Counted from the first letter of the stretch, positions 23,941 through 32,123 are shown. The stretch is DNA of 35,160 bases from an uncultured Oscillospiraceae bacterium (GCA_900555435.1 USLH01000004.1:1-35160), one strand, 5' to 3'. A program made the numbers and translations. The notes: generated by a model from the sequence alone, not told the origin.

Positions 23941-23966
23941 CGTCTCAAAATCTATACCTTATGAGA
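23941..23966. repeat. Second, inverted copy of the palindromic element
   Basis: GTCTCA (23941-23946) pairs with TGAGAC (23961-23966). Over 26 bp it matches the reverse complement of the core at 23806-23849 with only three differences, so the two are inverted copies 91 bp apart. Confidence 0.6.
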
Positions 23967-23999
23967 CTTAAATATAATGCGGAGCAACTAAAGAAAAAG

Positions 24000-24032
24000 C
24001 CTGTTGTTATCGGTTTTACCGACAGCAACAGG
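24000..24032 (-). terminator. Terminator beyond the TetR remnant
   Basis: CCTGTTGTTATCGGT/ACCGACAGCAACAGG form a 15-bp stem with two imperfect pairs and a 3-nt loop. On the minus strand it is followed by CTTTTTCTTT. It would end transcripts from the TetR remnant. Confidence 0.65.
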
Positions 24033-24142
24033 TTGATTTTAAATAATTATTATGTTGATAGCAAATGATTACCCGATTTTTTTGAATTGACAGATTTGTC
24101 TCATGCCGAAAAGCGGCGAAGGGACGGGGAGGAATCATTTTT

Positions 24143-24277
24143 TCATCTGCCGCAGGAAAACCGCTGCGGAAAGCCAAGCCCGAACAAAGCCACGAGCGGA
24201 TCACGCAGCATTTCCCGCGTTAATTTCACTGCCGCCGAAATAATTTCTTCTTTTGTGAACATAAATGCTCTCGGCAT
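24143..24277 (-). pseudogene. N-terminal remnant of a TetR-family regulator
   Basis: A 44-codon frame reads MPRAFMFTKEEIISAAVKLTRE and then unrelated residues to a stop. That opening is the first helix of TetR-family regulators (FTKEEII.AA..L.RE); the recognition helices and ligand domain are missing. The ATG at 24277 has a good ribosome site (AAGGAG, 8 nt upstream) and a promoter, so the short peptide may still be made, but it could not fold as a DNA-binding domain. Recent internal deletion is likely. Confidence 0.6.
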
Positions 24278-24306
24278 TTTTCCACGCTCCTTAATTAAAT
24301 CTTGTT

Positions 24307-24340
24307 AAAGAAACACGCATTGCGCTACATCCGTTTCTTT
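24307..24340. promoter_or_regulatory. Dyad at the TetR remnant start site
   Basis: AAAGAAAC (24307-24314) and GTTTCTTT (24333-24340) form an 18-bp-spaced dyad over the predicted transcription start (about 24334). The position would suit autorepression by the lost TetR protein. Confidence 0.4.
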
Positions 24341-24369
24341 ATTATGGCGCCTATCTCCGCGCGAGTCAA
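24341..24369 (-). promoter_or_regulatory. Promoter of the TetR remnant
   Basis: Minus strand -35 TTGACT (24364-24369), 17-bp spacer, -10 CATAAT (24341-24346). Confidence 0.6.
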
Positions 24370-24448
24370 TATCCGATTCCGAATTCGGCACGGCCTTACG
24401 GGAAGAATGAATTGTATTTGCAATAATTGTTATTAAATCTAAAAAATG

Positions 24449-24477
24449 TTGAATAACCGCGATAAATAAGTTATAAT
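24449..24477 (+). promoter_or_regulatory. Probable promoter of the cas9-cas1-cas2-csn2 operon
   Basis: -35 TTGAAT (24449-24454), 17-bp spacer, consensus -10 TATAAT (24472-24477). Transcription from about 24484 would cross the whole tracrRNA gene in antisense before reaching cas9 at 24688. No other good plus-strand promoter is seen between tracrRNA and cas9. Confidence 0.6.
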
Positions 24478-24487
24478 TAAATCGGAC

Positions 24488-24524
24488 AAAACAAAAAACA
24501 AAGGCTCCGCCTTACGGCAGAGCC
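24488..24524 (-). terminator. tracrRNA terminator
   Basis: The stem GGCTCTGCC/GGCGGAGCC (24503-24524 on plus, one non-Watson-Crick pair) is followed on minus by TTTGTTTTTTGTTTT. Confidence 0.92.
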
Positions 24525-24609
24525 TCGCTCACACACTGTGAATTCGTCGAAACGATGTTTTCGCTGAAAGCTTATTTGAACTTGTAGTGTAAATTCGGAT
24601 GGTCCGAAC
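24490..24609 (-). ncRNA. tracrRNA
   Basis: The trans-activating RNA that pairs with the crRNA repeat and loads Cas9. About 120 nt, minus strand. Its 5' end carries an anti-repeat: on plus, 24574-24609 reads like the CRISPR repeat, with the shared core GTAGTGTAAATTC at 24584-24596 and GATGGT just after, so the minus transcript can pair with the repeat with a bulge near its 3' side. Downstream comes AAGTTCAAATAAG, resembling the region after the anti-repeat of S. pyogenes tracrRNA, then a small stem and a terminator hairpin. Promoter and terminator fit exactly. Confidence 0.93.
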
Positions 24610-24615
24610 ATCTTT

Positions 24616-24643
24616 ATTATACACCGGAAAAGAGAAATGTCAA
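24616..24643 (-). promoter_or_regulatory. tracrRNA promoter
   Basis: Minus strand consensus -35 TTGACA (24638-24643), 16-bp spacer, consensus -10 TATAAT (24616-24621). It predicts a start near 24609, precisely at the first base of the anti-repeat, so no long-form leader is predicted from this promoter. Confidence 0.9.
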
Positions 24644-24687
24644 TAATTTAAAAATAAATTTTTTAATATTTTTCAGGGGGAGATTAT

Positions 24688-27600
24688 ATGAAAATCAGCG
24701 GCAATCGTGAAAAGGTATCCGATTATTATATCGGACTCGATGTGGGGACAAACTCTGTCGGCTGGGCAGTAACCGATACCGAGTACAATATTTTAAAGTT
24801 TCGGGGCAACGCCATGTGGGGAGCGCGCCTTTTTGAGAAGGCGAATCCCGCGGCGGAAAGGCGGCAGTACAGAATCGCGCGGCGGCTTAACAAACGCCGA
24901 AAGCAGAGGCTTGAATGGCTGGAGCTTTTGTTCGATGAGGAAATAAGCAAAACAGATCCTTCGTTTTTCATCCGTTTAAAGGAAAGCTCGCTTTTAAACG
25001 AAGATAAAACGCACCGTGCGGATTTTCCGATCTTCAACGACAGCGATTATACCGATAAGGACTATTACAAGGATTACCCGACGGCGTATCATTTGCGGAA
25101 TGAGCTTATCGAATCCGATAAGCCGCATGATATACGCTTGGTATTCCTTGCGCTTCATCATATAATAAAAAGCCGCGGGCATTTCCTTTTTGATATGGAG
25201 CTGTCGGACGAATACAAGACTGTCGATATTATGCTGGATGAGTTTACCGACCGTGTTTTTGAAGCTTACGGTGTGAAGCTCGGCTTTGCCGACAAGGAAA
25301 AATTTGTTTCAGTCCTAAGCAGCGGCAATTTGGGAATCAATGCAAAGAAAAAACTGTTGAGAGACGGTGTTACGATTGAGGGCGAATCGGACGATATTGA
25401 TTTTGCGCTTGCGATCGATTCGCTGTCGGGTGCTGCAATAAACCTCTCCAAACTGTTTTTCGACGAAGAGCTTAAGGACTCCGGGAAATTTTCGTTAAAC
25501 GAAGACCTTGACGAAGCATTGGGCGAAACCGCGGCGTTACTCGGCGAAGAAAGCACAGAGCTTTTGCGAATGCTGAAGGAAATATTCGATTCGGGCAAGC
25601 TGGCTCAAATGCTCGGCGGGCATCAATATATTTGCGAAGCTAAGGTTGAGCGGTATGAAACGAATAAGCGCGATTTAAAAAGGCTTAAAGAATATGTCCG
25701 TAAAAATGCGCCCGATAAATACAGGGAGATCTTCTGCGATAAAAAAGATAAGCTCAACAATTTTGCCGCCTACAGCGGAAAAACACTTGAATCGGGCGAT
25801 TATTCCTGCAAACAGGAGGATTTTTGCAAGTATATTAAAAAAACGCTGCCGGAGCTGAAAAACGATTCCGAATTTGCCGATATATACGCAAAGTTAGATA
25901 ACAATACGCTGCTTTCAAAGCTTAAGGGCGCCGATAACGGCGTGATTCCGTATCAGCTACACTTAAAGGAGCTTAAAAAGATACTGGATAACGCGGAAAA
26001 TTATTTGGAGCTTCTTAAGCAGACCGATGAAAACGGGGTATCGGTAAAGGAGAAGATCATATCGGTTTTCTCGTTCAGAATACCGTATTATGTCGGGCCG
26101 CTGAATAAAAATGCTGCGCATTCGTGGGTCGTAAGGACGGACGAAAAAATATACCCGTGGAATTTTAACCGTGTTGTGGATACCGAAAAAAGCTCCGAGG
26201 GCTTTATAATAAACCTTATAAGCAAGTGCGGCTATACCGGAGAGGAGGTGCTTCCGAAGGAATCGCTTCTGTTCAGCGAGTATTGCGTATGGAACGAAAT
26301 AAATCCCCTGAAGGTCAACGGCGAAAAAATATCCCCCGAAATTAAAAAAGAAATTTTCGATGAGCTGTTCCTCAAATCGAATTCAAAGGTCACGGCTAAA
26401 TTAATTAAGGGCTTTTTGCTTAAAAAATGCTATATTAAGCCGGAGGACGAGATATCCGGAGTCGCCGATATTTTAAAATCACGGCTTAAATCGTATCACA
26501 GCCTTTCAAAAATAATGAGCGTTGAGGAAAATTACGAAACGGCTGAAAATATCATCCGTGCCGTCACGATATTCGGGGATGATAAAAAGCTTTTGAAGGG
26601 ATGGCTTAAAAGGAATTGTCCAAGCCTTGACGAGCGGCAGACAGCCGCCGTATGCCGATTAAGCTTCAGCGGCTGGGGCAGTCTTTCAAAAACCCTGCTT
26701 ACAGAGATATACTCACCCGATGAAAACGGCGAGGCGCGCAGTATTATGGATATGCTGAGGAGCACCGATAACAATTTGATGCAGCTTTTGAGCAACAGCT
26801 TCAAGTTTGCCGAAAACGCCGAGGCTCACCTAAAGGAAAAATGCGGGGAGCGGGAATCCTTGAGGGAAATGATTGAGGATATGTATATTTCGCCCGCGGT
26901 AAAGCGCAGCCTGCTGCAGACCGTGAAAATAGTCGATGAAATAACCGATATCAAAAAATCCGCACCGAAAAAAATAATGATCGAGGTTGCGAGAGATCGC
27001 GAAGGCGATAATGCCAAAAAAGCAACGGTTTCGCGCAGGGAAAGGCTTTTGGGGCTTTATAAGGCATGCAGGGATGAATATCCCGAGCTGTATAAGGCTA
27101 TCGAGGCGGCGGACGAAGGCGATTTGCGGCGGGACGCTTTGTATCTTTACTATACGCAGTTCGGCAAATGTATGTATTCGGGCGAGAAGATAAGCCTTGA
27201 AAGGCTCGACAGCGATTACGATATCGATCATATTTTCCCGCAATCGCGAATCAAGGACGACAGCATCGAAAACCGCGTGCTCGTGAAAAAAATCTGTAAC
27301 AGGGAAAAGAGCAACGAATACCCGATAAAGTCCGATTGGCAGAAAAATATGCAGCCGTTCTGGCGAATGCTGAAGGACAAGGGATATATAAGCCAAAAGA
27401 AATACGACCGTCTTACCCGCCGAACACCGCTGACAGAGGAGGAACTTTCCGCCTTTGTAGCGCGGCAGCTTGTGGAAACCAGGCAATCCACCAAGGCGCT
27501 TGCCGAAATATTTAAGACCATGTACGGCGCCGCGGGGACAAAAGTCGTTTATTCAAAGGCGGGCAATGTATCGGAGTTCAGGCAGGAATTCAAGCTGATA

Positions 27601-28650
27601 AAATGCAGGGATGTAAACGATCTGCACCATGCGAAGGACGCGTATTTGAACATTGTTGTCGGGAATGTTTACGATACAAAATTCACAGACGCCTTCTTTA
27701 AAAACATTCGGAACGAGAATTACAGCCTGAACAAGGTGTTTGAATACAGCGTTCCCGGCGCGTGGGATAAGGATAAATCTATTGCCGCCGTGAAATCCGT
27801 AATGCGGAAGAACAATATCCTTGCCACAAGAATGCCGCATGAAACAAGGGGAGCGCTTTACGATCTGCAGCTGATGCCTGCGGGCAAGGGTCAGCTGCCC
27901 TCAAAGAGCGGAAAACCGATTGAAAAATACGGCGGCTACAACAAGGTAAAGGTAGCTTACTTCTTCGTTGCGAAGCATACCGAAAAGAAGGCGCGTGTAA
28001 GGTCGATTCAGCCGGTTTATATTTATAAAAAGGCACTTTATGAAAAAGACCCGATTGCCTACTGTACCGAGATTTTGGGGCTGTGCGATCCGAAGATAAT
28101 ATATCCGCGCCTACTCATCCACGCAACCGTTGAAATTGACGGAAAAAGACTCGGCATTTGCGGCAAAAGCGAAAATTATTTGCTATGCAGGCATGAATAT
28201 CAGCTTGCGGTTTCTCCCGCAGATGAAAGGTACATAAAAGAAATTTCAAAATATATTGCCCGCAGCGCTGCCGAAAGGGCTGAGAACGGAATCAGGCTCG
28301 CGCCCGACAGCGAAATATGCAGTGAGAAAAATACGGAATTATACCGGCTTTTCCTACGAAAATTAGAGACTCAGGTGTATAATAGGTTGCATGATGGTCA
28401 GTTGAAAAAATTAAAGGCAAAGGAAGAAGCTTTTGCGGAGCTTCCGCTTGTTGCGCAGTGCAAAATGCTGCTTGAAATATTAAAGCTCTTTAAATGCGAC
28501 CGTCAAACATCTGATTTTTCGGCAATAGGAGAAGGTGCAAACTGCGGCAATCTAAGAGAGCACAATTCGCTTAAAAAGGTTCATTCCGCCTTTGCAATCT
28601 GTTCCTCCGTTACCGGGCTTTACAGCCGCCGCGTTGATTTGCTTAAGTAA
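24688..28650 (+). CDS. cas9: CRISPR-associated endonuclease Cas9, type II-A
   Basis: 1320 residues, the size of type II-A enzymes. It cuts both strands of DNA matched by the crRNA-tracrRNA guide. The RuvC parts are D18 in IGLDVGTNSVGWAV, E766 in IMIEVAR, and H981/D984 in HHAKDAYLN. The HNH domain has D847-H848 (DYDIDHIFPQS) and N871. All catalytic residues are present, so the enzyme should be active. The arginine-rich bridge helix follows RuvC-I (ERRQYRIARRLNKRRKQRLEWLELL). The C-terminus ends SVTGLYSRRVDLLK, alignable with SpCas9 SITGLYETRIDL, but the positions of the two PAM-reading arginines are not conserved. The ATG at 24688 has an AGGGGGAG ribosome site. It is first in the cas operon, 1 bp before cas1. 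Confidence 0.98.
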   Translation: MKISGNREKVSDYYIGLDVGTNSVGWAVTDTEYNILKFRGNAMWGARLFEKANPAAERRQYRIARRLNKRRKQRLEWLELLFDEEISKTDPSFFIRLKESSLLNEDKTHRADFPIFNDSDYTDKDYYKDYPTAYHLRNELIESDKPHDIRLVFLALHHIIKSRGHFLFDMELSDEYKTVDIMLDEFTDRVFEAYGVKLGFADKEKFVSVLSSGNLGINAKKKLLRDGVTIEGESDDIDFALAIDSLSGAAINLSKLFFDEELKDSGKFSLNEDLDEALGETAALLGEESTELLRMLKEIFDSGKLAQMLGGHQYICEAKVERYETNKRDLKRLKEYVRKNAPDKYREIFCDKKDKLNNFAAYSGKTLESGDYSCKQEDFCKYIKKTLPELKNDSEFADIYAKLDNNTLLSKLKGADNGVIPYQLHLKELKKILDNAENYLELLKQTDENGVSVKEKIISVFSFRIPYYVGPLNKNAAHSWVVRTDEKIYPWNFNRVVDTEKSSEGFIINLISKCGYTGEEVLPKESLLFSEYCVWNEINPLKVNGEKISPEIKKEIFDELFLKSNSKVTAKLIKGFLLKKCYIKPEDEISGVADILKSRLKSYHSLSKIMSVEENYETAENIIRAVTIFGDDKKLLKGWLKRNCPSLDERQTAAVCRLSFSGWGSLSKTLLTEIYSPDENGEARSIMDMLRSTDNNLMQLLSNSFKFAENAEAHLKEKCGERESLREMIEDMYISPAVKRSLLQTVKIVDEITDIKKSAPKKIMIEVARDREGDNAKKATVSRRERLLGLYKACRDEYPELYKAIEAADEGDLRRDALYLYYTQFGKCMYSGEKISLERLDSDYDIDHIFPQSRIKDDSIENRVLVKKICNREKSNEYPIKSDWQKNMQPFWRMLKDKGYISQKKYDRLTRRTPLTEEELSAFVARQLVETRQSTKALAEIFKTMYGAAGTKVVYSKAGNVSEFRQEFKLIKCRDVNDLHHAKDAYLNIVVGNVYDTKFTDAFFKNIRNENYSLNKVFEYSVPGAWDKDKSIAAVKSVMRKNNILATRMPHETRGALYDLQLMPAGKGQLPSKSGKPIEKYGGYNKVKVAYFFVAKHTEKKARVRSIQPVYIYKKALYEKDPIAYCTEILGLCDPKIIYPRLLIHATVEIDGKRLGICGKSENYLLCRHEYQLAVSPADERYIKEISKYIARSAAERAENGIRLAPDSEICSEKNTELYRLFLRKLETQVYNRLHDGQLKKLKAKEEAFAELPLVAQCKMLLEILKLFKCDRQTSDFSAIGEGANCGNLREHNSLKKVHSAFAICSSVTGLYSRRVDLLK

Positions 28651-28651
28651 T

Positions 28652-29554
28652 ATGAGCTGGAGAACGGTGGTAATATCAAGCAACTCAAAGCTTGATTACA
28701 AAATGAACTATCTGGTTGTGCGAAACGCGGAAAGCGCCAAAAGAATTCACATAGAGGAAATTTCGGTTTTACTTATAGAGTCCACCGCGGTATCCCTTAC
28801 GGCGTATCTGCTTTGCGAGCTTTCAAAAAGGAAAATAGATGTTATTTTCTGCGATGAAAAGCGCTGCCCCACAGGGCTGTATCTGCCGCTTTACGGCAGT
28901 CACGATACCGCGCTTAAGCTCCGAAATCAGGTAAAATGGAATGAATACACAAAGCAGCTTGTGTGGGCGGAGGTTGTTCGCGCAAAAATATCTGGGCAGG
29001 CGGCGGTGCTTAAAAAATGCGGGCGGGGGAATGCTTCGCTTTTGGAGCAATACATAAGCGGGATCGAGCCGGGAGATCCCACAAACCGCGAGGGGCATGC
29101 GGCAAAGGTATATTTCAATTCGCTTTTCGGCATGGAATTTTCCCGCAGCCTCGATAACAACATAAACGCCGCCTTAAATTACGGCTACGGCATTCTGCTT
29201 TCGGCTTTTGCGAGAGAGATCGTTGCGAACGGATACTCCACCCAGCTCGGAATATTCCACGATAACATGTTCAATCACTACAATCTCGCCTGCGATCTTA
29301 TGGAGCCGTTCAGACCCTTTATCGATTACGCCGTAACAATGGCGGAGCTTTCGGAATTCGGGCATTCCGAAAAAATGAAGCTGGTTCAGGCCCTGAACCG
29401 ACAAATTATCATTGACGGAAAAACACAGTATATGACGAACGCAATAAAAATATTCGTTAAGAGTATTTTTGACGCGCTCGGCGAAAACGATATTTCAAAA
29501 ATAAGGCTGCCTGATTATGAGCTACAGATTTATGAGAATGCTGATATTTTTTGA
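28652..29554 (+). CDS. cas1: CRISPR integrase Cas1, type II-A
   Basis: 300 residues. Cas1 with Cas2 inserts new spacers at the leader end of the array. I place the start at 28652 (MSWRTVVISSNSKLDYK), the standard type II Cas1 N-terminus, 1 bp after the cas9 stop; the longer frame would overlap cas9. The catalytic metal-binding residues are E147 (NREGHA), H203 (GIFHDN) and E218 (DLMEPFRP), equal in order and spacing to S. pyogenes Cas1. The 3' end overlaps cas2 by 38 bp. Confidence 0.97.
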   Translation: MSWRTVVISSNSKLDYKMNYLVVRNAESAKRIHIEEISVLLIESTAVSLTAYLLCELSKRKIDVIFCDEKRCPTGLYLPLYGSHDTALKLRNQVKWNEYTKQLVWAEVVRAKISGQAAVLKKCGRGNASLLEQYISGIEPGDPTNREGHAAKVYFNSLFGMEFSRSLDNNINAALNYGYGILLSAFAREIVANGYSTQLGIFHDNMFNHYNLACDLMEPFRPFIDYAVTMAELSEFGHSEKMKLVQALNRQIIIDGKTQYMTNAIKIFVKSIFDALGENDISKIRLPDYELQIYENADIF

Positions 29555-29837
29555 CCTCCCCGTGGAAACGCCGCAGCAAAAAAGGGAATATACTAAATTC
29601 CGAAAATATCTTATAAAAAGCGGATTTATGATGATGCAGGAATCGGTATATTGCAAAATAGTGCTGAATCAGACCGTTTTAAGCTCTGTCGGCAACGGTC
29701 TTCGCAAAAACAAGCCCGAGCAGGGCCTGATTCAGATGCTTACCGTCACCGAAAAGCAGTTTGAAAAAATGGAGTTTCTTTTGGGAGACAGCCGCGGCGA
29801 TATTATAAATACGGACGAAAGGTTTATAGAGCTATGA
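29517..29837 (+). CDS. cas2: CRISPR-associated protein Cas2
   Basis: 106 residues with the ferredoxin-like fold start MSYRFMRMLIFFDLP (conserved Asp at 13) and the type II-typical TVTEKQFEKMEFLLG and NTDERFIEL near the end. It bridges two Cas1 dimers in the spacer-integration complex. The start lies 38 bp inside cas1, which matches the type II-A family N-terminus and is a longer overlap than usual. The stop overlaps the csn2 start as ATGA. Confidence 0.96.
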   Translation: MSYRFMRMLIFFDLPVETPQQKREYTKFRKYLIKSGFMMMQESVYCKIVLNQTVLSSVGNGLRKNKPEQGLIQMLTVTEKQFEKMEFLLGDSRGDIINTDERFIEL

Positions 29838-30499
29838 CTTTATCCTGCTATGAGCTGCAAGCGCCGCTCGAAATAACCGAAAACGGCGTTGCGACGCTTG
29901 TGATCGAAAACCCCGTTTTTTATCGGAGCTTTATTGAGGATCTGCTGCTGCAGTCGCAGTCATGCTCGTCAAGATTTACGCTGGCTGAAGGCAATACCGT
30001 GCTTAATCTTTCAAAGGAGGCCGAAATAATTACGGATATATTTCGGCTGCCCTTTGAATCGCGGACTGTTCAAAGCAGGGTCAATCAGGCGGCTGCCGAT
30101 GAATTGGGGCTTTTGTCTGAAAGCTCCGCTGAGCTGCTCGGAAGAATAAATGCCGTCGGCGCGGATATAGCTTCGTCCTTAAGCTTTGAAGCCGGCTATA
30201 CGCCTCTTGCGGACTTCGGCGGCATAATAAAGCTGCTCGGATTCCACATAGAGACCGAAGGGCTTTCCCTTCCCGAAAAAGCGGCGGAATATTTAAGCTT
30301 TTTAAGTCTGTACTGCGGAAAAAAGCTTTTTGTGATATTGAATCTTAAGGCTTCTCTTAACGGCAGGGAATTTTCCGAGCTTGCCAAATTGCTGCGCTAT
30401 AAAAAAATCAGGGTGCTGCTTATAGAAAACCGAAAAAGCGAATTTTCCGCCGAAAATGAGACCGTAAGAATAATCGATAACGATCTTTGCGAAATATAG
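29834..30499 (+). CDS. csn2: CRISPR adaptation protein Csn2
   Basis: 221 residues. Csn2 is the subtype II-A marker: a tetrameric ring that binds DNA ends and is needed for spacer uptake with Cas1, Cas2 and Cas9. Family features seen are PLEITENGVATLVIENPVFYRSFIEDL near the start, LNLSKEAEIITDIFRLPFESRTVQSRV, and EYLSFLSLYCGKKLFVILNLKASLN with VLLIENR near the end. The length is of the short Csn2 class. It overlaps cas2 by 4 bp and ends right at the array leader promoter. Confidence 0.93.
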   Translation: MTLSCYELQAPLEITENGVATLVIENPVFYRSFIEDLLLQSQSCSSRFTLAEGNTVLNLSKEAEIITDIFRLPFESRTVQSRVNQAAADELGLLSESSAELLGRINAVGADIASSLSFEAGYTPLADFGGIIKLLGFHIETEGLSLPEKAAEYLSFLSLYCGKKLFVILNLKASLNGREFSELAKLLRYKKIRVLLIENRKSEFSAENETVRIIDNDLCEI

Positions 30500-30653
30500 T
30501 TGATTTTTTTATTGCAGTATGCTATAATTCAGTTGCTGCACAGACAAAGCCGGGAATAATTTTCTTTAACTAAAAAATGTTCCGAACGCTTGTCTGACCG
30601 TTTGAATTTTCCGCCGTATTGTAGTGCGGTGAGCTTTCCCCTTAAAATTTGAG
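30500..30653 (+). promoter_or_regulatory. CRISPR leader with promoter and leader-anchoring sequence
   Basis: -35 TTGATT (30500-30505), 17-bp spacer, extended consensus -10 TGC-TATAAT (30523-30528), so pre-crRNA starts near 30535, about 120 nt before the first repeat. The last seven bases before the repeat are ATTTGAG (30647-30653), identical to the leader-anchoring sequence that directs spacer integration in streptococcal type II-A systems. The -35 begins one base after the csn2 stop. Confidence 0.88.
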
Positions 30654-31283
30654 GTTTGAGAGTAGTGTAAATTCAGATGGTACTCAAACGCAGATAGGTC
30701 ATAACCTTGTTCAGGAATTGTTTGAGAGTAGTGTAAATTCAGATGGTACTCAAACTGTGTACCCGTTTTTAAATAAGGCTCAAGAGTTTGAGAGTAGTGT
30801 AAATTCAGATGGTACTCAAACTTTCATTTGTTTTGATAATGTTTATTCTGCGTTTGAGAGTAGTGTAAATTCAGATGGTACTCAAACGAAAGACCGTTAA
30901 AAATCATGCGAGCATCAGTTTGAGAGTAGTGTAAATTCAGATGGTACTCAAACGAGGACTGGGCGCGCTGCAACGCCTGTATGGTTTGAGAGTAGTGTAA
31001 ATTCAGATGGTACTCAAACTATACCCCGAGCTATAATTACCACTCCGAGGTTTGAGAGTAGTGTAAATTCAGATGGTACTCAAACTAAAAAGGTTCTTTT
31101 CATCAAGAAAGACGAGTTTGAGAGTAGTGTAAATTCAGATGGTACTCAAACGAAGTTATTAACAAGCCCGCGACCGAATTTGTTTGAGAGTAGTGTAAAT
31201 TCAGATGGTACTCAAACTAACGTCAGTATTGCTCCGTTTGGACTCAAGTTTGAGAGTAGTGTAAATTTTAACAGTTATCAAAC
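30654..31283 (+). CRISPR. Type II-A CRISPR array, 10 repeats and 9 spacers
   Basis: 36-bp repeats start at 30654, 30720, 30786, 30852, 30918, 30984, 31050, 31116, 31182 and 31248, an exact 66-bp period with nine 30-bp spacers. Repeats begin GTTTGAGAGTAGTG and end GGTACTCAAAC, with partly palindromic ends. Repeats 1-9 look identical. The last one carries seven changes, all in positions 21-30, marking the old end, so the leader end is next to csn2. I saw no spacer match inside this window by eye. The repeat pairs with the tracrRNA anti-repeat at 24574-24609. Confidence 0.99.
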
Positions 31284-31311
31284 AAATTTATTTTTAGGCA
31301 ATCGAAAATAA

Positions 31312-31352
31312 AACCGCCTGTACTCCCTGCATTGCAAGGGGTACGGGCGGTT
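31312..31352 (-). terminator. Terminator of sigG, near the array end
   Basis: AACCGCC...GTAC...CCCT pairs with AGGG...GTAC...GGCGGTT around a short loop. On the minus strand it is followed by TTATTTTCG. It sits 28 bp after the last repeat and 3 bp after the sigG stop; on plus it could also end the pre-crRNA, but the U-tract there is weak. Confidence 0.8.
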
Positions 31353-31355
31353 CAC

Positions 31356-32123
31356 TTAATTTTCGGTAATTCGGCGCAGCGCGCCCTTTTCCAGCCGTGA
31401 CACCTGCGCCTGTGAAATTCCGATTTCCTCGGACACCTCCATTTGGGTCTTTCCCTGCATAAACCGCAGGGATAAAATATGCTTTTCCCGTTCATTAAGA
31501 TTTTTAATGGATTCCTTAAGCGCAATTTCGTCAAGCCAGTTTCGGTCATCGTTATTGTCCCCGACCTGATCGAGCACATATATCGTGTCGCCGCCGTCGG
31601 AATAAACCGGGTCATAGAGCGATATGGGACTCACTATGCTTTCAAGCGCCATAACGACCTCCTCCTGCGGCAGCTGAAGCTCCGCCGCTATTTCACCGAC
31701 GGTAGGCTCGGTTTGATTTTTGCTTGCAAGGCGCTCCTTGACCTGCATTGCCTTGTAGGCGGTATCCTTTATCGAGCGGCTCACGCGTATGGAATTATTG
31801 TCGCGCAGATACCGCCTGATCTCCCCGATTATCATAGGCACGGCATAGGTTGAAAAGCGAACCTTCTGCGTTACATCGAAATTATCTATCGATTTTATAA
31901 GCCCGATGCAGCCGACCTGAAACAGATCGTCGGGATTTTCCCCGCGTCCGGCAAAGCGCTGTATGACGCTTAAAACCAGCCTCAAATTCCCGTTTATCAG
32001 CTCCTCGCGGGCAGATCTGTCTCCCGCCGCGCTCTTTTTCAGCAGAGCCTCCTTTTCTGACTCCTTCATTACCGGAAGCCTTGAGGTATCGACTCCGCAT
32101 ATAATAACCTTATTTTTATACAT
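31356..32123 (-). CDS. sigG: RNA polymerase sporulation sigma factor SigG
   Basis: 255 residues. SigG directs late forespore transcription after engulfment. I use the ATG at 32123 because GGAGGTG stands 7 nt upstream and the next residues, YKNKVIICGVDTSRLPV, are the SigG hallmark start. Region 2 contains GNLRLVLSVIQRF, DDLFQVGCIGLIKSIDNFD and FSTYAVPMIIGEIRRYLRDNN; region 3 has IRVSRSIKDTAYKAMQV; region 4 has GKTQMEVSEEIGISQAQVSRLEKGALRRI. Its presence implies a spore former or a recent descendant. It lies convergent to the CRISPR array. No SigF- or SigG-type promoter could be picked out confidently upstream. Confidence 0.97.
   Translation of the reverse strand: MYKNKVIICGVDTSRLPVMKESEKEALLKKSAAGDRSAREELINGNLRLVLSVIQRFAGRGENPDDLFQVGCIGLIKSIDNFDVTQKVRFSTYAVPMIIGEIRRYLRDNNSIRVSRSIKDTAYKAMQVKERLASKNQTEPTVGEIAAELQLPQEEVVMALESIVSPISLYDPVYSDGGDTIYVLDQVGDNNDDRNWLDEIALKESIKNLNEREKHILSLRFMQGKTQMEVSEEIGISQAQVSRLEKGALRRITEN

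Noticed and set aside
24087..24308. Plus-strand frame of 73 codons over the TetR remnant
   Set aside because: It is the shadow of the minus-strand remnant, which has the promoter and ribosome site.
28592..28651. Upstream start of cas1 overlapping cas9
   Set aside because: The ATG at 28652 gives the standard type II Cas1 N-terminus, MSWRTVV.
30649..30900. Open frame of 83 codons within the CRISPR array
   Set aside because: The 66-bp repeat period is a multiple of three, so the same frame stays open; it is an artefact of the array.
30690..31247. Self-targeting of the nine spacers within this window
   Set aside because: No match was seen by eye, although a full search of the genome could not be done.
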